Assembly (NCBI RefSeq): GCF_021183625.1
Contig: NZ_CP089214.1
Coordinates: 4,712,001-4,776,000 of the forward strand
Direction of reading: 5' to 3'
Length of the DNA stretch: 64,000 nt
Origin: Nocardia asteroides
GTDB lineage: Bacteria > Actinomycetota > Actinomycetes > Mycobacteriales > Mycobacteriaceae
Shown: piece by piece, positions 55,352-63,519 of the stretch
How the letters are laid out: each line of letters starts with the position of its first letter
How positions within the stretch are numbered: the stretch's first letter is position 1
Position numbers and translations under genes: made by a program
Notes under the pieces: generated by a model
The model's input: the letters and a program-made list of their open reading frames with translations, nothing else
What the model was told of the DNA's origin: nothing
Databases searched by the model: none

Positions 55352-56284
55352 GTGCGACGCCGTCAGCGGCCGCCGCTGCCCAAGCGGCACGGGCTCGACC
55401 CGGCTCGATTGCGGCTGCCCGAGGAGGGCGCGTGGGGTTCGCTGCGCGATCACCTCGTGGAGCGGCTGCCCCGGGTGCCCGCCGCGCGGATCGACGAGAT
55501 GCTGGCGGCGGGGGCGATCGTCGATCTGGACGGTCCGCTGTCGCCGGATGCGCCGTACGTGCCCGGCGGGGCCGTGTGGTTCCACCGGGATCTGCCGGTC
55601 GAGGCACCGGTGCCGTTCGACATCACCGTGGTGCACCGGGACGACGACATCCTGGTGGTGGACAAGCCGCATTTCCTCGCGACCATTCCGCGTGGGCGGC
55701 ACATCCTGGAGACCGCCCTGGTCCGATTGCGCCGCGACCTCGACCTGCCCGAGTTGATTCCCGCGCACCGGCTGGATCGGGCCACCGCCGGGCTCGTGCT
55801 GTTCGTGGTGAACCCGGCCCGGCGCGGGGCCTACCAGACCCTTTTCCATCGTCGCGAGGTTTCCAAGGAGTACGAGGCCATCGCGCGGTACGACCCGGAG
55901 CTGGCGCTGCCGCGCACGGTGACCAGCCGGATCGTCAAGGAGAAGCACATCCTGCCCGCGTTCGAGGTGCCCGGGGAGCCGAACTCGCTGACCGAGGTGG
56001 AGTTGCTCGAGCAGCGCGATGGACTCGGCCGCTATCGGCTGCGGCCGCACACCGGGCGGACCCACCAGTTGCGGCTGCATATGAACAGCCTCGGGGTGCC
56101 GATTCTCGGTGACGATTTCTATCCGGAAGTCACCGACAAGCCGATCGACGACTTCACCCGGCCGCTGCAACTGCTCGCCGCGCGGCTGGGGTTCACCGAT
56201 CCGCTCAGCGGGGTGCAGCGGGAATTTCGGACTACCCGGCGGTTGCGGGCATGGGACGATCCGGTCGGCTGGGCCGAGAATTAG
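55352..56284 (+). CDS. RluA-family RNA pseudouridine synthase
   Basis: 310 aa, GTG start. The catalytic motif is HRLDRATAGL with Asp142; VVDKPHFLATIPRG and RPHTGRTHQLRLHMNSLGVPILGDDFY complete the family pattern. It changes specific uridines in rRNA or tRNA to pseudouridine; which ones cannot be told. Closely spaced behind the PPOX gene, so possibly co-transcribed. Confidence 0.93.
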   Translation: MRRRQRPPLPKRHGLDPARLRLPEEGAWGSLRDHLVERLPRVPAARIDEMLAAGAIVDLDGPLSPDAPYVPGGAVWFHRDLPVEAPVPFDITVVHRDDDILVVDKPHFLATIPRGRHILETALVRLRRDLDLPELIPAHRLDRATAGLVLFVVNPARRGAYQTLFHRREVSKEYEAIARYDPELALPRTVTSRIVKEKHILPAFEVPGEPNSLTEVELLEQRDGLGRYRLRPHTGRTHQLRLHMNSLGVPILGDDFYPEVTDKPIDDFTRPLQLLAARLGFTDPLSGVQREFRTTRRLRAWDDPVGWAEN

Positions 56285-56313
56285 AACCGGTTCAGCGGGG
56301 TAAGCGCTGATCG

Positions 56314-57129
56314 ATGGCTCTTTCCTCGCACTCAGGCAGCATCCGTACACTTGGCCCGGTGCGTGAACCGGATCTGGGCGTCAGTGGCCCCGCGGCCCCT
56401 TCTGTCCCCGACTCGGAGCCGCGGCATCGCGTGCACGCCTACCTTGATGTAGCTGTCGTTGTCGTCGTGCTCGCCTGCACGAATCTCATCGCCCACTTCA
56501 CCACCGCCTGGGCCAATGTGGTCAGCGTCCCGGTGGCGGCCGTCGTCCTGCTAGCGCTCATGCGGCGCCGCGGGCTCGGATGGCACGAGCTCGGGCTCTC
56601 GCCTCGGCACTGGCGGCGCGGCACGCTGTACTCCGTTGGCGCCGTCGCCCTGGTGCTCATCGTCGTCGCCATCGGTGCCGCGCTACCCATGACCAGGCCT
56701 TTCTTCCTCGCCGACCGGTACGCCACCGTCTCCGGCGCGCTGATCGCCTCCATGATCATCATCCCGCTGCAGACCGCTATCCCGGAGGAGTTGGCGTTCC
56801 GCGGAGTCCTGCACGGCACCCTGGATCGGGTCTATGGGGTGCGCGGCGTCTTCTTCACCGGCTCGCTTCTTTTCGGGCTGTGGCACATCGCCTCCTCTTT
56901 CGGGCTGACCAGCGGCAACGCCGGGCTGGGCGCGGTGCTCGGCGGTGGGTGGGTCGGGCAGGTGCTCGGCATCGCGCTCGCGGTGCTCGCAACTGGTGCG
57001 GCGGGGGTGGTGTTCACCTGGCTGCGGCGGCGGAGTGGGAGCTTGCTCGCGCCGATCGCGCTGCATTGGTCGGTGAACGGGGCTGGGGCGCTGGCGGCGG
57101 CAGTGGTGTGGCATGCGACGGTTGGGTAG
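56314..57129 (+). CDS. CPBP-family intramembrane metalloprotease
   Basis: 271 aa. About seven membrane segments. The glutamate pair Glu158-Glu159 with Arg163 (EELAFRG), FGLWHIASS and APIALHWSVNG are the three CPBP (Abi) motifs, whose Glu and His residues bind the metal in Rce1-type proteases. The N-terminal ~42 residues are soluble. Members act in protein processing, bacteriocin self-immunity or unknown roles. Its stop is only 8 bp from the leader of CRISPR array 3. Confidence 0.9.
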   Translation: MALSSHSGSIRTLGPVREPDLGVSGPAAPSVPDSEPRHRVHAYLDVAVVVVVLACTNLIAHFTTAWANVVSVPVAAVVLLALMRRRGLGWHELGLSPRHWRRGTLYSVGAVALVLIVVAIGAALPMTRPFFLADRYATVSGALIASMIIIPLQTAIPEELAFRGVLHGTLDRVYGVRGVFFTGSLLFGLWHIASSFGLTSGNAGLGAVLGGGWVGQVLGIALAVLATGAAGVVFTWLRRRSGSLLAPIALHWSVNGAGALAAAVVWHATVG

Positions 57130-57136
57130 AAGGTTT

Positions 57137-57188
57137 GAAAGTGAATGGGTAACGGGGTTACCTGTTGCTAAGGTGCTGGTCAGGAAGT
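57137..57188 (+). promoter_or_regulatory. Leader of CRISPR array 3
   Basis: GAAAGTGAATGGGTAAC 52 bp before the first repeat, inverted repeat GGTAAC-GGG-GTTACC, and GGTCAGGAAGT touching the repeat, in the same positions as in the array 2 leader. This suggests both arrays are served by the same Cas1-Cas2. Confidence 0.85.
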
Positions 57189-58800
57189 GTGCTCCCCGCG
57201 CATGCGGGGATGAGCCCTCCCCATTGTTGTTGATTCGCTGGACGCGTGCGTGCTCCCCGCGCATGCGGGGATGAGCCCACGGATTTGTCGCCGGTGCCGA
57301 GTGCTGCGGCGTGCTCCCCGCGCATGCGGGGATGAGCCCCGGGCCCGGGCGGTGGAGTCGAGGCGGGCCAGGTGCTCCCCGCGCATGCGGGGATGAGCCC
57401 GGCCTGCCCGCGGTCGACGAGCCGCTGGAGTTGTGCTCCCCGCGCATGCGGGGATGAGCCCGGAGAGGGAATAACGCCGAGCGGAAGCCTTCGGTGCTCC
57501 CCGCGCATGCGGGGATGAGCCCACGCCGTCGCGGTCGAGGTGCAGCTGCGAGCAGTGCTCCCCGCGCATGCGGGGATGAGCCCCGCGCTCAGGTCCGCGA
57601 TGCCCCAGCCGTAGACGTGCTCCCCGCGCATGCGGGGATGAGCCCCTGCGGCCGGGCACCCGGTACGTGTGGTGGGAGTGCTCCCCGCGCATGCGGGGAT
57701 GAGCCCTCACACGGATGGTGTTCGTGATCGGGGTGTTGGTGCTCCCCGCGCATGCGGGGATGAGCCCTCGACAACCTGCGCCGACTCGGGCTCAGATGCG
57801 TGCTCCCCGCGCATGCGGGGATGAGCCCGGGCCGGTGAGTCTCGGGACGGTGCCTAGGGCGTGCTCCCCGCGCATGCGGGGATGAGCCCGCATGTGCGAA
57901 GAATTTCCGGCCGAATCCGAGGTGCTCCCCGCGCATGCGGGGATGAGCCCGGGTCGTCCGGCAGGCTCCAGAGGTTGCCCTCGTGCTCCCCGCGCATGCG
58001 GGGATGAGCCGCTGAGCCAGAACAGGGCCTCGCTCATGTCCCCGTGCTCCCCGCGCATGCGGGGATGAGCCGCTGAGCCAGAACAGGGCCTCGCTCATGT
58101 CCCCGTGCTCCCCGCGCATGCGGGGATGAGCCGAACGCCTTGAGTCGCTCCTGTCCCTCGGTGGAGTGCTCCCCGCGCATGCGGGGATGAGCCCTCTCCG
58201 CACCCCTCGCCTACGCCGGCCCCTCCGTGCTCCCCGCGCATGCGGGGATGAGCCCTCGACGCCGCGCCGGTCGAACTGCTGCCCGCCGTGCTCCCCGCGC
58301 ATGCGGGGATGAGCCGCGCCCGGCCCGCGCCCGCGCGTTGCTGACCGGGTGCTCCCCGCGCATGCGGGGATGAGCCGGGCCCGCGAATCGCCGCCTCCTA
58401 CCACCTCAAGTGCTCCCCGCGCATGCGGGGATGAGCCCCCGCACCGACGGCACCTGCTACACGCAGGTCCGTGCTCCCCGCGCATGCGGGGATGAGCCCT
58501 CGGTGGCGCGGAACCCGGTTGCCGCGACGATGTGCTCCCCGCGCATGCGGGGATGAGCCGATGTCGATCGCCGCGCCGCCCATGACGAGTACGTGCTCCC
58601 CGCGCATGCGGGGATGAGCCGAACGGCGAGGCCACCGTCCCGACCCTTCAGGCGTGCTCCCCGCGCATGCGGGGGATGAGCCGCTGCCGCCCCGGGTGGA
58701 GACGGTGACCAGGCGGTGCTCCCCGCGCATGCGGGGATGAGCCGTCGAACTCGGCCGCCGGCGCCCCGTCCAGGAGTGCTCCCCGCGCATGCGGGGACGG
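57189..58800 (+). CRISPR. CRISPR array 3: 27 repeats, 26 spacers, no cas genes beside it
   Basis: Repeats start at 57189, 57250, 57311, 57372, 57433, 57494, 57555, then every 61 nt from 57617 to 58654, then 58716 and 58776. The spacer after 57555 is 33 nt and the last is 31; the others are 32. The consensus differs from arrays 1 and 2 by one base in the hairpin loop (CGCATGCG). The first 13 repeats end in C; of the next 13, nine end in G. The repeat at 58654 has an extra G and the last is truncated (ends GGGGACGG). One spacer occurs twice in a row. The array lies about 6.3 kb from cas2. Confidence 0.99.
58012..58104 (+). repeat. Duplicated spacer-repeat unit in array 3
   Basis: The 32-nt spacers at 58012-58043 and 58073-58104 are identical (both begin CTGAGCCAGAACAGG) and the repeat between them has the same final G. 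A local 61-bp duplication by recombination or slippage explains it. Confidence 0.95.
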
Positions 58801-58938
58801 GGTGCACCACGGATAGTGGCGTCTGAGCGCGCTCGACTGCCAGAGGCTGTTGCGCTATCGCCTTCCTCTGGGTGGATCGGTCGACCTGTGACTCCCATCG
58901 AGCAGCGCGTTGCCGCGAAAATGGAAGTGCCTTGCCTT

Positions 58939-60285
58939 CTACACTGCTCCACCTGAGATTCCGCCGTACTTGTTTGCGACCTCACTCACAACAATCGGTC
59001 GCTCACCCAGCGGTGGACCCACTATTGCGGTGATCAAATCGGCTGTGACCCTGCGTGTTTCGATCGCACTTCGAGTCCCGCCGAACCAGCGCCCGATGAG
59101 CGTGCGCACCGGTGGGGCGAGGAACAGCGGGGCGTCGGTGAACGCGAAGTGGTCGGTTCCGCCGACGGTGTAGTGATACCCACCGGCCCGCAACCCGTCG
59201 AGCAGCTTGCGGTTGCCCTCGACGTAGGCGGCCGAGTGCCCGGTGAGCGCCGGGTCGCTGTCGATCAGCAGGTACGGGCCGGGGAGGCGCTGTTCGGGTA
59301 GATCACCGTAGAGCGTCCCGTCGATATTGGCGGCAGCGATCACGCGCTGGTCATGGGCCAGCGCGGAGGCGGCTGCGGCGCCGCCGAAGGAGTGGCCCGC
59401 GGCGGCCACGCGGGTGGTGTCGATGCGGCCGGTGAGGACACTGTCGGCGGTACCGATCCGGTCCAGCGCGAAGGACAGATCCGCGGTGCGGACGGCCAGC
59501 TGGGCGGCCATCTCGGCATCGGAGCCCGAGTTCGGTACCCCGTGCGCGACGGTGCCGTCGGCGAGTTCGGTGACGGCGACCTCGTACGGGTGATCCACCG
59601 CGAGCACCACGAAACCGCGCGAGGCCAGCTCGGTGAGCAGCCCGGTGTAGACCGCGCGCGGCGCGCCGTAGCCGGGGGAGAAGAGGAGCACCGGCCAGCG
59701 CGGGCGATCGTCGGCGAGCGGGACGTCGGCGCCCGCGTGCGTGTCGATCAGGTGGTAGCGGGAGAGCAGCACCGACGGTATTCCGGAGACCGTGGCGGGC
59801 AGGTCGCCGTGGCCGTCGAGATAGAGGTATCGCCGTGGCACCGAGTCGAATTCGGCCGGATACCACGCCTGGACCACGACATTGCGGTGGTCACCGGAGT
59901 CGGCCGTGGCGGGCTCGGGCCGGGACTCGTCCACCCAGCGCAGTACGGTGCTGCCGACCGGATGGGCGCCGTCCGGCGCGGGCAGCCGCGGCACCGGCGG
60001 CAGCGCCCAGACCGCGGTGGCGACCGGGACCAGCACGCCGACGAGCAGCGCGGCGGGCAGGGTGCGTCGCGGGGTGCGGACGAGCAGCCAGGTAGCGACC
60101 CCGAGTAGCAGGTACGCGGGCACCCGCTGCCAGACGAAACCCTCGAAGAGCAGCTGAATTCCGGCACTCGCGAAGAGCAGGGGGAGCAGCACCGGCGCCG
60201 CCCAGCGCGCGGTGCGCGGCACGACGGCGCCGCCGACCGCGAGGAGCAGAGCACCCACCACCAGGACCGCGTCCAGCACCGACAT
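58939..60285 (-). CDS. Membrane-anchored alpha/beta hydrolase, PAF-acetylhydrolase-like
   Basis: 448 aa from the ATG at 60285. About four membrane segments at the N-terminus (LDAVLVVGALLLAVGGAVV, VLLPLLFASAGIQLLF, YLLLGVATWLLV, ALLVGVLVPVATAVWAL), then an outward hydrolase domain: VLLFSPGYGAPRAVYTGLL, nucleophile Ser299 in AAGHSFGGAAA, and a likely His in GGTDHFAFTD. The pattern is of PAF-acetylhydrolase/dienelactone-hydrolase relatives. It probably cleaves a lipid ester at the membrane; substrate unknown. It ends about 140 bp from CRISPR array 3. Confidence 0.85.
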   Translation of the reverse strand: MSVLDAVLVVGALLLAVGGAVVPRTARWAAPVLLPLLFASAGIQLLFEGFVWQRVPAYLLLGVATWLLVRTPRRTLPAALLVGVLVPVATAVWALPPVPRLPAPDGAHPVGSTVLRWVDESRPEPATADSGDHRNVVVQAWYPAEFDSVPRRYLYLDGHGDLPATVSGIPSVLLSRYHLIDTHAGADVPLADDRPRWPVLLFSPGYGAPRAVYTGLLTELASRGFVVLAVDHPYEVAVTELADGTVAHGVPNSGSDAEMAAQLAVRTADLSFALDRIGTADSVLTGRIDTTRVAAAGHSFGGAAAASALAHDQRVIAAANIDGTLYGDLPEQRLPGPYLLIDSDPALTGHSAAYVEGNRKLLDGLRAGGYHYTVGGTDHFAFTDAPLFLAPPVRTLIGRWFGGTRSAIETRRVTADLITAIVGPPLGERPIVVSEVANKYGGISGGAV

Positions 60286-60519
60286 GCCTTCAGCTTCCCG
60301 GTGGCGGCGAGATTTCGCATCGGCCGCTGGATGGCCGCGATGTACGCCGCAGGTAGGACAACCCGGTGTGCAGTTGGGAAATAAGGGGAAAAGCCGAGCA
60401 GAGATGATGTGCGGGCACCCGACCCCGCAATAGCGTCGGCTACGCGCACGCGGCACCGGGTGGGATGTCCCCGGTGCCGGGTGCGTGCGACCGACAGGGG
60501 GAACGATGGCGGGACCGGG

Positions 60520-60606
60520 ATGATCGAGCTGGGCTGGACGATCGCCGTCGGATTGCCGCTGGTGGTGCTGATCTCGGTGATCCTGTGGCCGTCGGGACGG
60601 CCTTGA
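60520..60606 (+). CDS. Possible 28-aa single-pass membrane peptide
   Basis: MIELGWTIAVGLPLVVLISV continues to ILWPSGRP: one hydrophobic helix with charged ends, directly followed by a terminator hairpin. The ribosome-binding site is weak (GGGACCGGG). Small membrane peptides are common but annotators miss them; evidence here is only composition and terminator. Confidence 0.4.
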   Translation: MIELGWTIAVGLPLVVLISVILWPSGRP

Positions 60607-60631
60607 CCCGGTGCCCACGGGGGGCACCGGG
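60607..60631. terminator. Hairpin terminator between convergent genes
   Basis: 10-bp arms CCCGGTGCCC (60607-60616) and GGGCACCGGG (60622-60631), 5-nt loop. Placed between the small membrane peptide and the stop of the MTB12-like gene. Confidence 0.65.
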
Positions 60632-60645
60632 GCCGGATCAGGAGA

Positions 60646-61101
60646 TCAGCAGGAGACCGAGGCGTAGTAGCCGACGGTGCAGACCGATTCGCTGGTGAGC
60701 TTCCAGGTGCCGTTCACCTGCCGCCAGGAGACCTCGATCAGCGGGAACGGGGCGTACCCGGAGACTGTTGTCTGCAGGTTGGCCGTGAGGGTGTCGCCCG
60801 CGACGGCGACCGGGCCGGTGACGTACCACGCGAAGCTGGGCACCGAGGAGATCACGCTGGTGATCTTGTCGATGGTGGCGAGGTCGGATTCGCCGCCCTC
60901 CAGCTCGGCGGCGCGGGCGCCGCGGCCCGCGCCGGGGTTCAGCACCAGCTGCAGCTTGGCCTGCAGCTCGCCGACGGACGGCGCCGCGGTGTGCACCACG
61001 GCGGGCGCGGCGGTGGCGGGGGCGGCGATCGCGACGCTGCCCCCGCCCAGTAGAGCGCCTGCGGCCAGGGCGATCGCGGTGCGGGTCCTGAGGTTGATCA
61101 T
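60646..61101 (-). CDS. Secreted low-molecular-weight antigen MTB12-like protein
   Basis: 151 aa. Signal peptide 1-~31 (ALAAGALLGGGSVAIAAPATAAPA). The mature start VGELQAKLQLVLNPGAGRGARAAELEGGES resembles the MTB12/CFP-2 family of small secreted actinobacterial proteins; the rest is an NTF2-like beta sheet (SWRQVNGTWKLTSESVCTV) with two cysteines. Function of the family is unknown. It is divergent from the iron-boxed siderophore gene but the box lies nearer the other gene. Confidence 0.8.
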   Translation of the reverse strand: MINLRTRTAIALAAGALLGGGSVAIAAPATAAPAVVHTAAPSVGELQAKLQLVLNPGAGRGARAAELEGGESDLATIDKITSVISSVPSFAWYVTGPVAVAGDTLTANLQTTVSGYAPFPLIEVSWRQVNGTWKLTSESVCTVGYYASVSC

Positions 61102-61179
61102 GTGCGTATCCCATCGTTTCGTGCGGGGTGTGCCGTACACGTCGGCTTCGACGCGGGGGCTTGGCACCACCCAGCAATA

Positions 61180-61198
61180 TAAGGTAAGCCTATGCAAA
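61180..61198 (+). promoter_or_regulatory. IdeR-type iron box before the lysine hydroxylase gene
   Basis: TAAGGTAAGCCTATGCAAA matches TTAGGTTAGCCTAACCTAA at 14 of 19 positions. It lies 41 bp before the chosen GTG start, so the message would begin in or just after the box. Confidence 0.6.
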
Positions 61199-61238
61199 CA
61201 TGAAGGGCGACCGGTACCGCGAGAGTTGGGAGCACCCG

Positions 61239-62522
61239 GTGGACAGACTTCTGGTGATCGGGGCGGGGCCGAAGGCGATGGCCGTCGCGGCCAAGGCGCA
61301 CGTGCTCCGGCAGCTCGGTCTGCCCGCCCCGCACGTGACGGTGGTGGAGGCGCACGCCGTCGGCGGCAACTGGCTCCCGGGCGGCGGCTGGACCGACGGC
61401 AGGCACCGGCTCGGCACCAGCCCGGAGAAGGACATCGGCTTCCCGTACCACTCCACCTTCGCCCGCGGCCACAACCGCGCCATCAACGAGGCGATGCACG
61501 GCTTCAGCTGGACCGCCTTCCTGATCGACCGCGGCGACTACGCCGAGTGGGTCGACCGCGGCAGGCCGAGCCCGCACCACTACGTCTGGGCCAAGTACCT
61601 GCAGTGGGTGGCGCGCCGCTCGGAGGTGGAGGTGGTGCTCGGCACGGTCACCGAGGTGGCGGCGGCCGCGGACGGCTGGCTGGTCACGGTGCGCGACGGC
61701 GACGGCTCGCTCGCCCAGCTGGACGCCGACGGGCTGATGATCACCGGCCCCGGCCGCAGCGGCCGCGCGCTGGCCGAGCACCCGAAGATGCTGAGCATCG
61801 CCGAGTTCTGGGAGCTGACGGGGAAGCGGGCGCTGCCGCCCTCCTCGCGGGCCGCGGTGATCGGCGGCGGCGAGACGGCCGGCTCGGCGATGGACGAGCT
61901 GGTCAGGCACGACGTGCTGACGATCTCGGTGATCTCGCCCGCGGCCACCATCTACACCCGCGGCGAGAGCTACTTCGAGAACTCGCTCTACTCCGATCCG
62001 GCCAAGTGGCGCGCGCTGAGCGTCGCCGAGCGCAGGGACGTGGTGCGCCGCACCGACCGCGGCGTCTTCTCGGTGCGGGTGCAGGAGACGCTGATCGGCG
62101 ACAACCGGGTGCACCACCTGCAGGGCCGGGTGGTCCGGGTGGCCGACCACGGCGACGGCATCGCGCTCACCCTGCGCAACGACCGCCGCCCGGACCAGAC
62201 GCACGCCTTCGACCTGGTGGTCGATGCCACCGGCGGGCAGCCGCTGTGGTTCACCGAGCTGTTCGATGCCGACGCGGCCGACCTGCTGGAGCTCGCCGTC
62301 GGCGGTCCGGTCACGCAACCTCGGCTGGAAGCGGCAATCGCGCACGACCTCTCGGTGAGCGGTCTCGGTGCGAAGCTGTACCTGCCGAACCTGGCGGGGC
62401 TGTCGCAGGGCCCCGGCTTCCCGAACCTCAGCTGCCTGGGCGAACTCTCGGACCGGGTGCTGGCCTCGGCCGCTTCCCGGATCTCCACTCCCGCCCGGGC
62501 TGCCGCGCGGCGTAGCGAATAG
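61239..62522 (+). CDS. mbtG: L-lysine N6-monooxygenase, MbtG-like
   Basis: 427 aa from the GTG at 61239 (GGGAG seven bases upstream); MDRLLVIGAGPKAMAVAAKA lines up with the start of mycobacterial MbtG, whereas the ATG at 61200 would lie against the iron box. Strong matches to MbtG include GGWTDGRHRLGTSPEKDIGFPY, AVIGGGETAGSAMDEL (NADPH site), ENSLYSDPAKW, RRTDRGVFSVRVQE and QGPGFPNLSCLGELSDRVL. MbtG hydroxylates the side-chain nitrogen of lysine (or lysine within mycobactin) to make the hydroxamate iron ligand. Followed by a formyltransferase gene, so here the hydroxylamine is probably formylated. Confidence 0.93.
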   Translation: MDRLLVIGAGPKAMAVAAKAHVLRQLGLPAPHVTVVEAHAVGGNWLPGGGWTDGRHRLGTSPEKDIGFPYHSTFARGHNRAINEAMHGFSWTAFLIDRGDYAEWVDRGRPSPHHYVWAKYLQWVARRSEVEVVLGTVTEVAAAADGWLVTVRDGDGSLAQLDADGLMITGPGRSGRALAEHPKMLSIAEFWELTGKRALPPSSRAAVIGGGETAGSAMDELVRHDVLTISVISPAATIYTRGESYFENSLYSDPAKWRALSVAERRDVVRRTDRGVFSVRVQETLIGDNRVHHLQGRVVRVADHGDGIALTLRNDRRPDQTHAFDLVVDATGGQPLWFTELFDADAADLLELAVGGPVTQPRLEAAIAHDLSVSGLGAKLYLPNLAGLSQGPGFPNLSCLGELSDRVLASAASRISTPARAAARRSE

Positions 62523-62537
62523 GCTAGGCTTGCCTTA
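62519..62537 (+). promoter_or_regulatory. IdeR-type iron box before the formyltransferase gene
   Basis: ATAGGCTAGGCTTGCCTTA matches the consensus at 14 of 19 positions and overlaps the stop codon of the hydroxylase gene. It lies 27 bp before the formyltransferase start, giving this gene and the NRPS behind it their own iron control. Confidence 0.6.
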
Positions 62538-62564
62538 CTTATTGTCGATGGCGAGGTTCGGTTC

Positions 62565-63506
62565 ATGCGTATCGTGTCGTTCGGTTTCCAGACCTGGGGC
62601 CGCCGTACTCTCCAGGCCCTGATCGATTCGGAGCACGAGGTGGTCCTCGCGGTCACCCATCCGGCGAGCGAGCACGCCTACAAGGGCATCTTCTCCGACT
62701 CGGTCGAGGAGCTGGCCCGCGAGCACGGCATCCCGGTGCACCGCACCGAGCAGGCCGACGCCGCCACCATCGACCTGGTGAAGCGGGCCGAGCCGGACGT
62801 CATCGTGGTGAACAGCTGGTACACCTGGATGCCAGCCGAGCTGTACGCGATGCCGCCGCACGGCACGCTCAACCTGCACGATTCGCTGCTGCCGAAGTTC
62901 ACCGGCTTCTCCCCGGTGCTGTGGGCGCTGATCAGCGGCGAGTCCGAGTTCGGGCTGACCGTGCACCGGATGGACGAGCAGCTCGACACCGGCGACATCC
63001 TGGTGCAGCACCGGCTGCCGATCCCGCCGGGCGCCACCGGGACCGAGCTGGTCGAGGCGGGCATGGAGCTGATCCCCGGCGCGGTGCACGAGGCGCTGGA
63101 CGCGCTGGCGAACGGCACCGCCGAGTGGACGCCGCAGCGCAGGGAGGAGCGCACCTACTTCCACAAGCGCGCGGAGCGGGACAGCCTGATCGACTGGAGC
63201 TGGGCGGCCGCCGATCTGGAGCGGTTCGTGCGCGCGCTCTCCGCGCCGTACCCGCGCGCCTTCGCCTACTACCGGGGCGAGCGGGTCGAGGTGCTGGCGG
63301 CGAAGGTCTCCGCGGCGCGCTACGGCGGCACCGCGGGCCGGGTCATCGTCCAGGAGGACGGCGGCGCCGTGGTCTGCGGCCCGAACCCGGTTCGCGGCAC
63401 GAACCACGGATTGGTGATCACCGCCGTCCGCACCGCCGACGGCGTCGAGCACTCCGGTGCCGAATTCTTCCGCCGCGGCGGCTATCTCACCGATTCACCT
63501 GCCTGA
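62565..63506 (+). CDS. Formyltransferase, hydroxamate-forming type (Fmt-like)
   Basis: 313 aa. The catalytic core of the methionyl-tRNA formyltransferase fold is intact: Asn103 and His105 in NLHDSLLPKFTGFSP, and Asp in RMDEQLDTGDIL. The C-terminal OB-like domain (SAPYPRAFAYYRGERVEVLAAK) is of the siderophore/sugar type. Using N10-formyl-tetrahydrofolate it would formylate the hydroxylamine made by the previous enzyme, as CchA does for hydroxyornithine in coelichelin. True tRNA formylation is unlikely in this place between a lysine hydroxylase and an NRPS. Confidence 0.9.
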   Translation: MRIVSFGFQTWGRRTLQALIDSEHEVVLAVTHPASEHAYKGIFSDSVEELAREHGIPVHRTEQADAATIDLVKRAEPDVIVVNSWYTWMPAELYAMPPHGTLNLHDSLLPKFTGFSPVLWALISGESEFGLTVHRMDEQLDTGDILVQHRLPIPPGATGTELVEAGMELIPGAVHEALDALANGTAEWTPQRREERTYFHKRAERDSLIDWSWAAADLERFVRALSAPYPRAFAYYRGERVEVLAAKVSAARYGGTAGRVIVQEDGGAVVCGPNPVRGTNHGLVITAVRTADGVEHSGAEFFRRGGYLTDSPA

Positions 63507-63519
63507 GCGGAGCTCTGCC

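Noticed and set aside
61200..61238. ATG at 61200 as start of the lysine hydroxylase
   Set aside because: It abuts the iron box and has no ribosome-binding site; the GTG at 61239 fits MbtG alignment and has GGGAG upstream.
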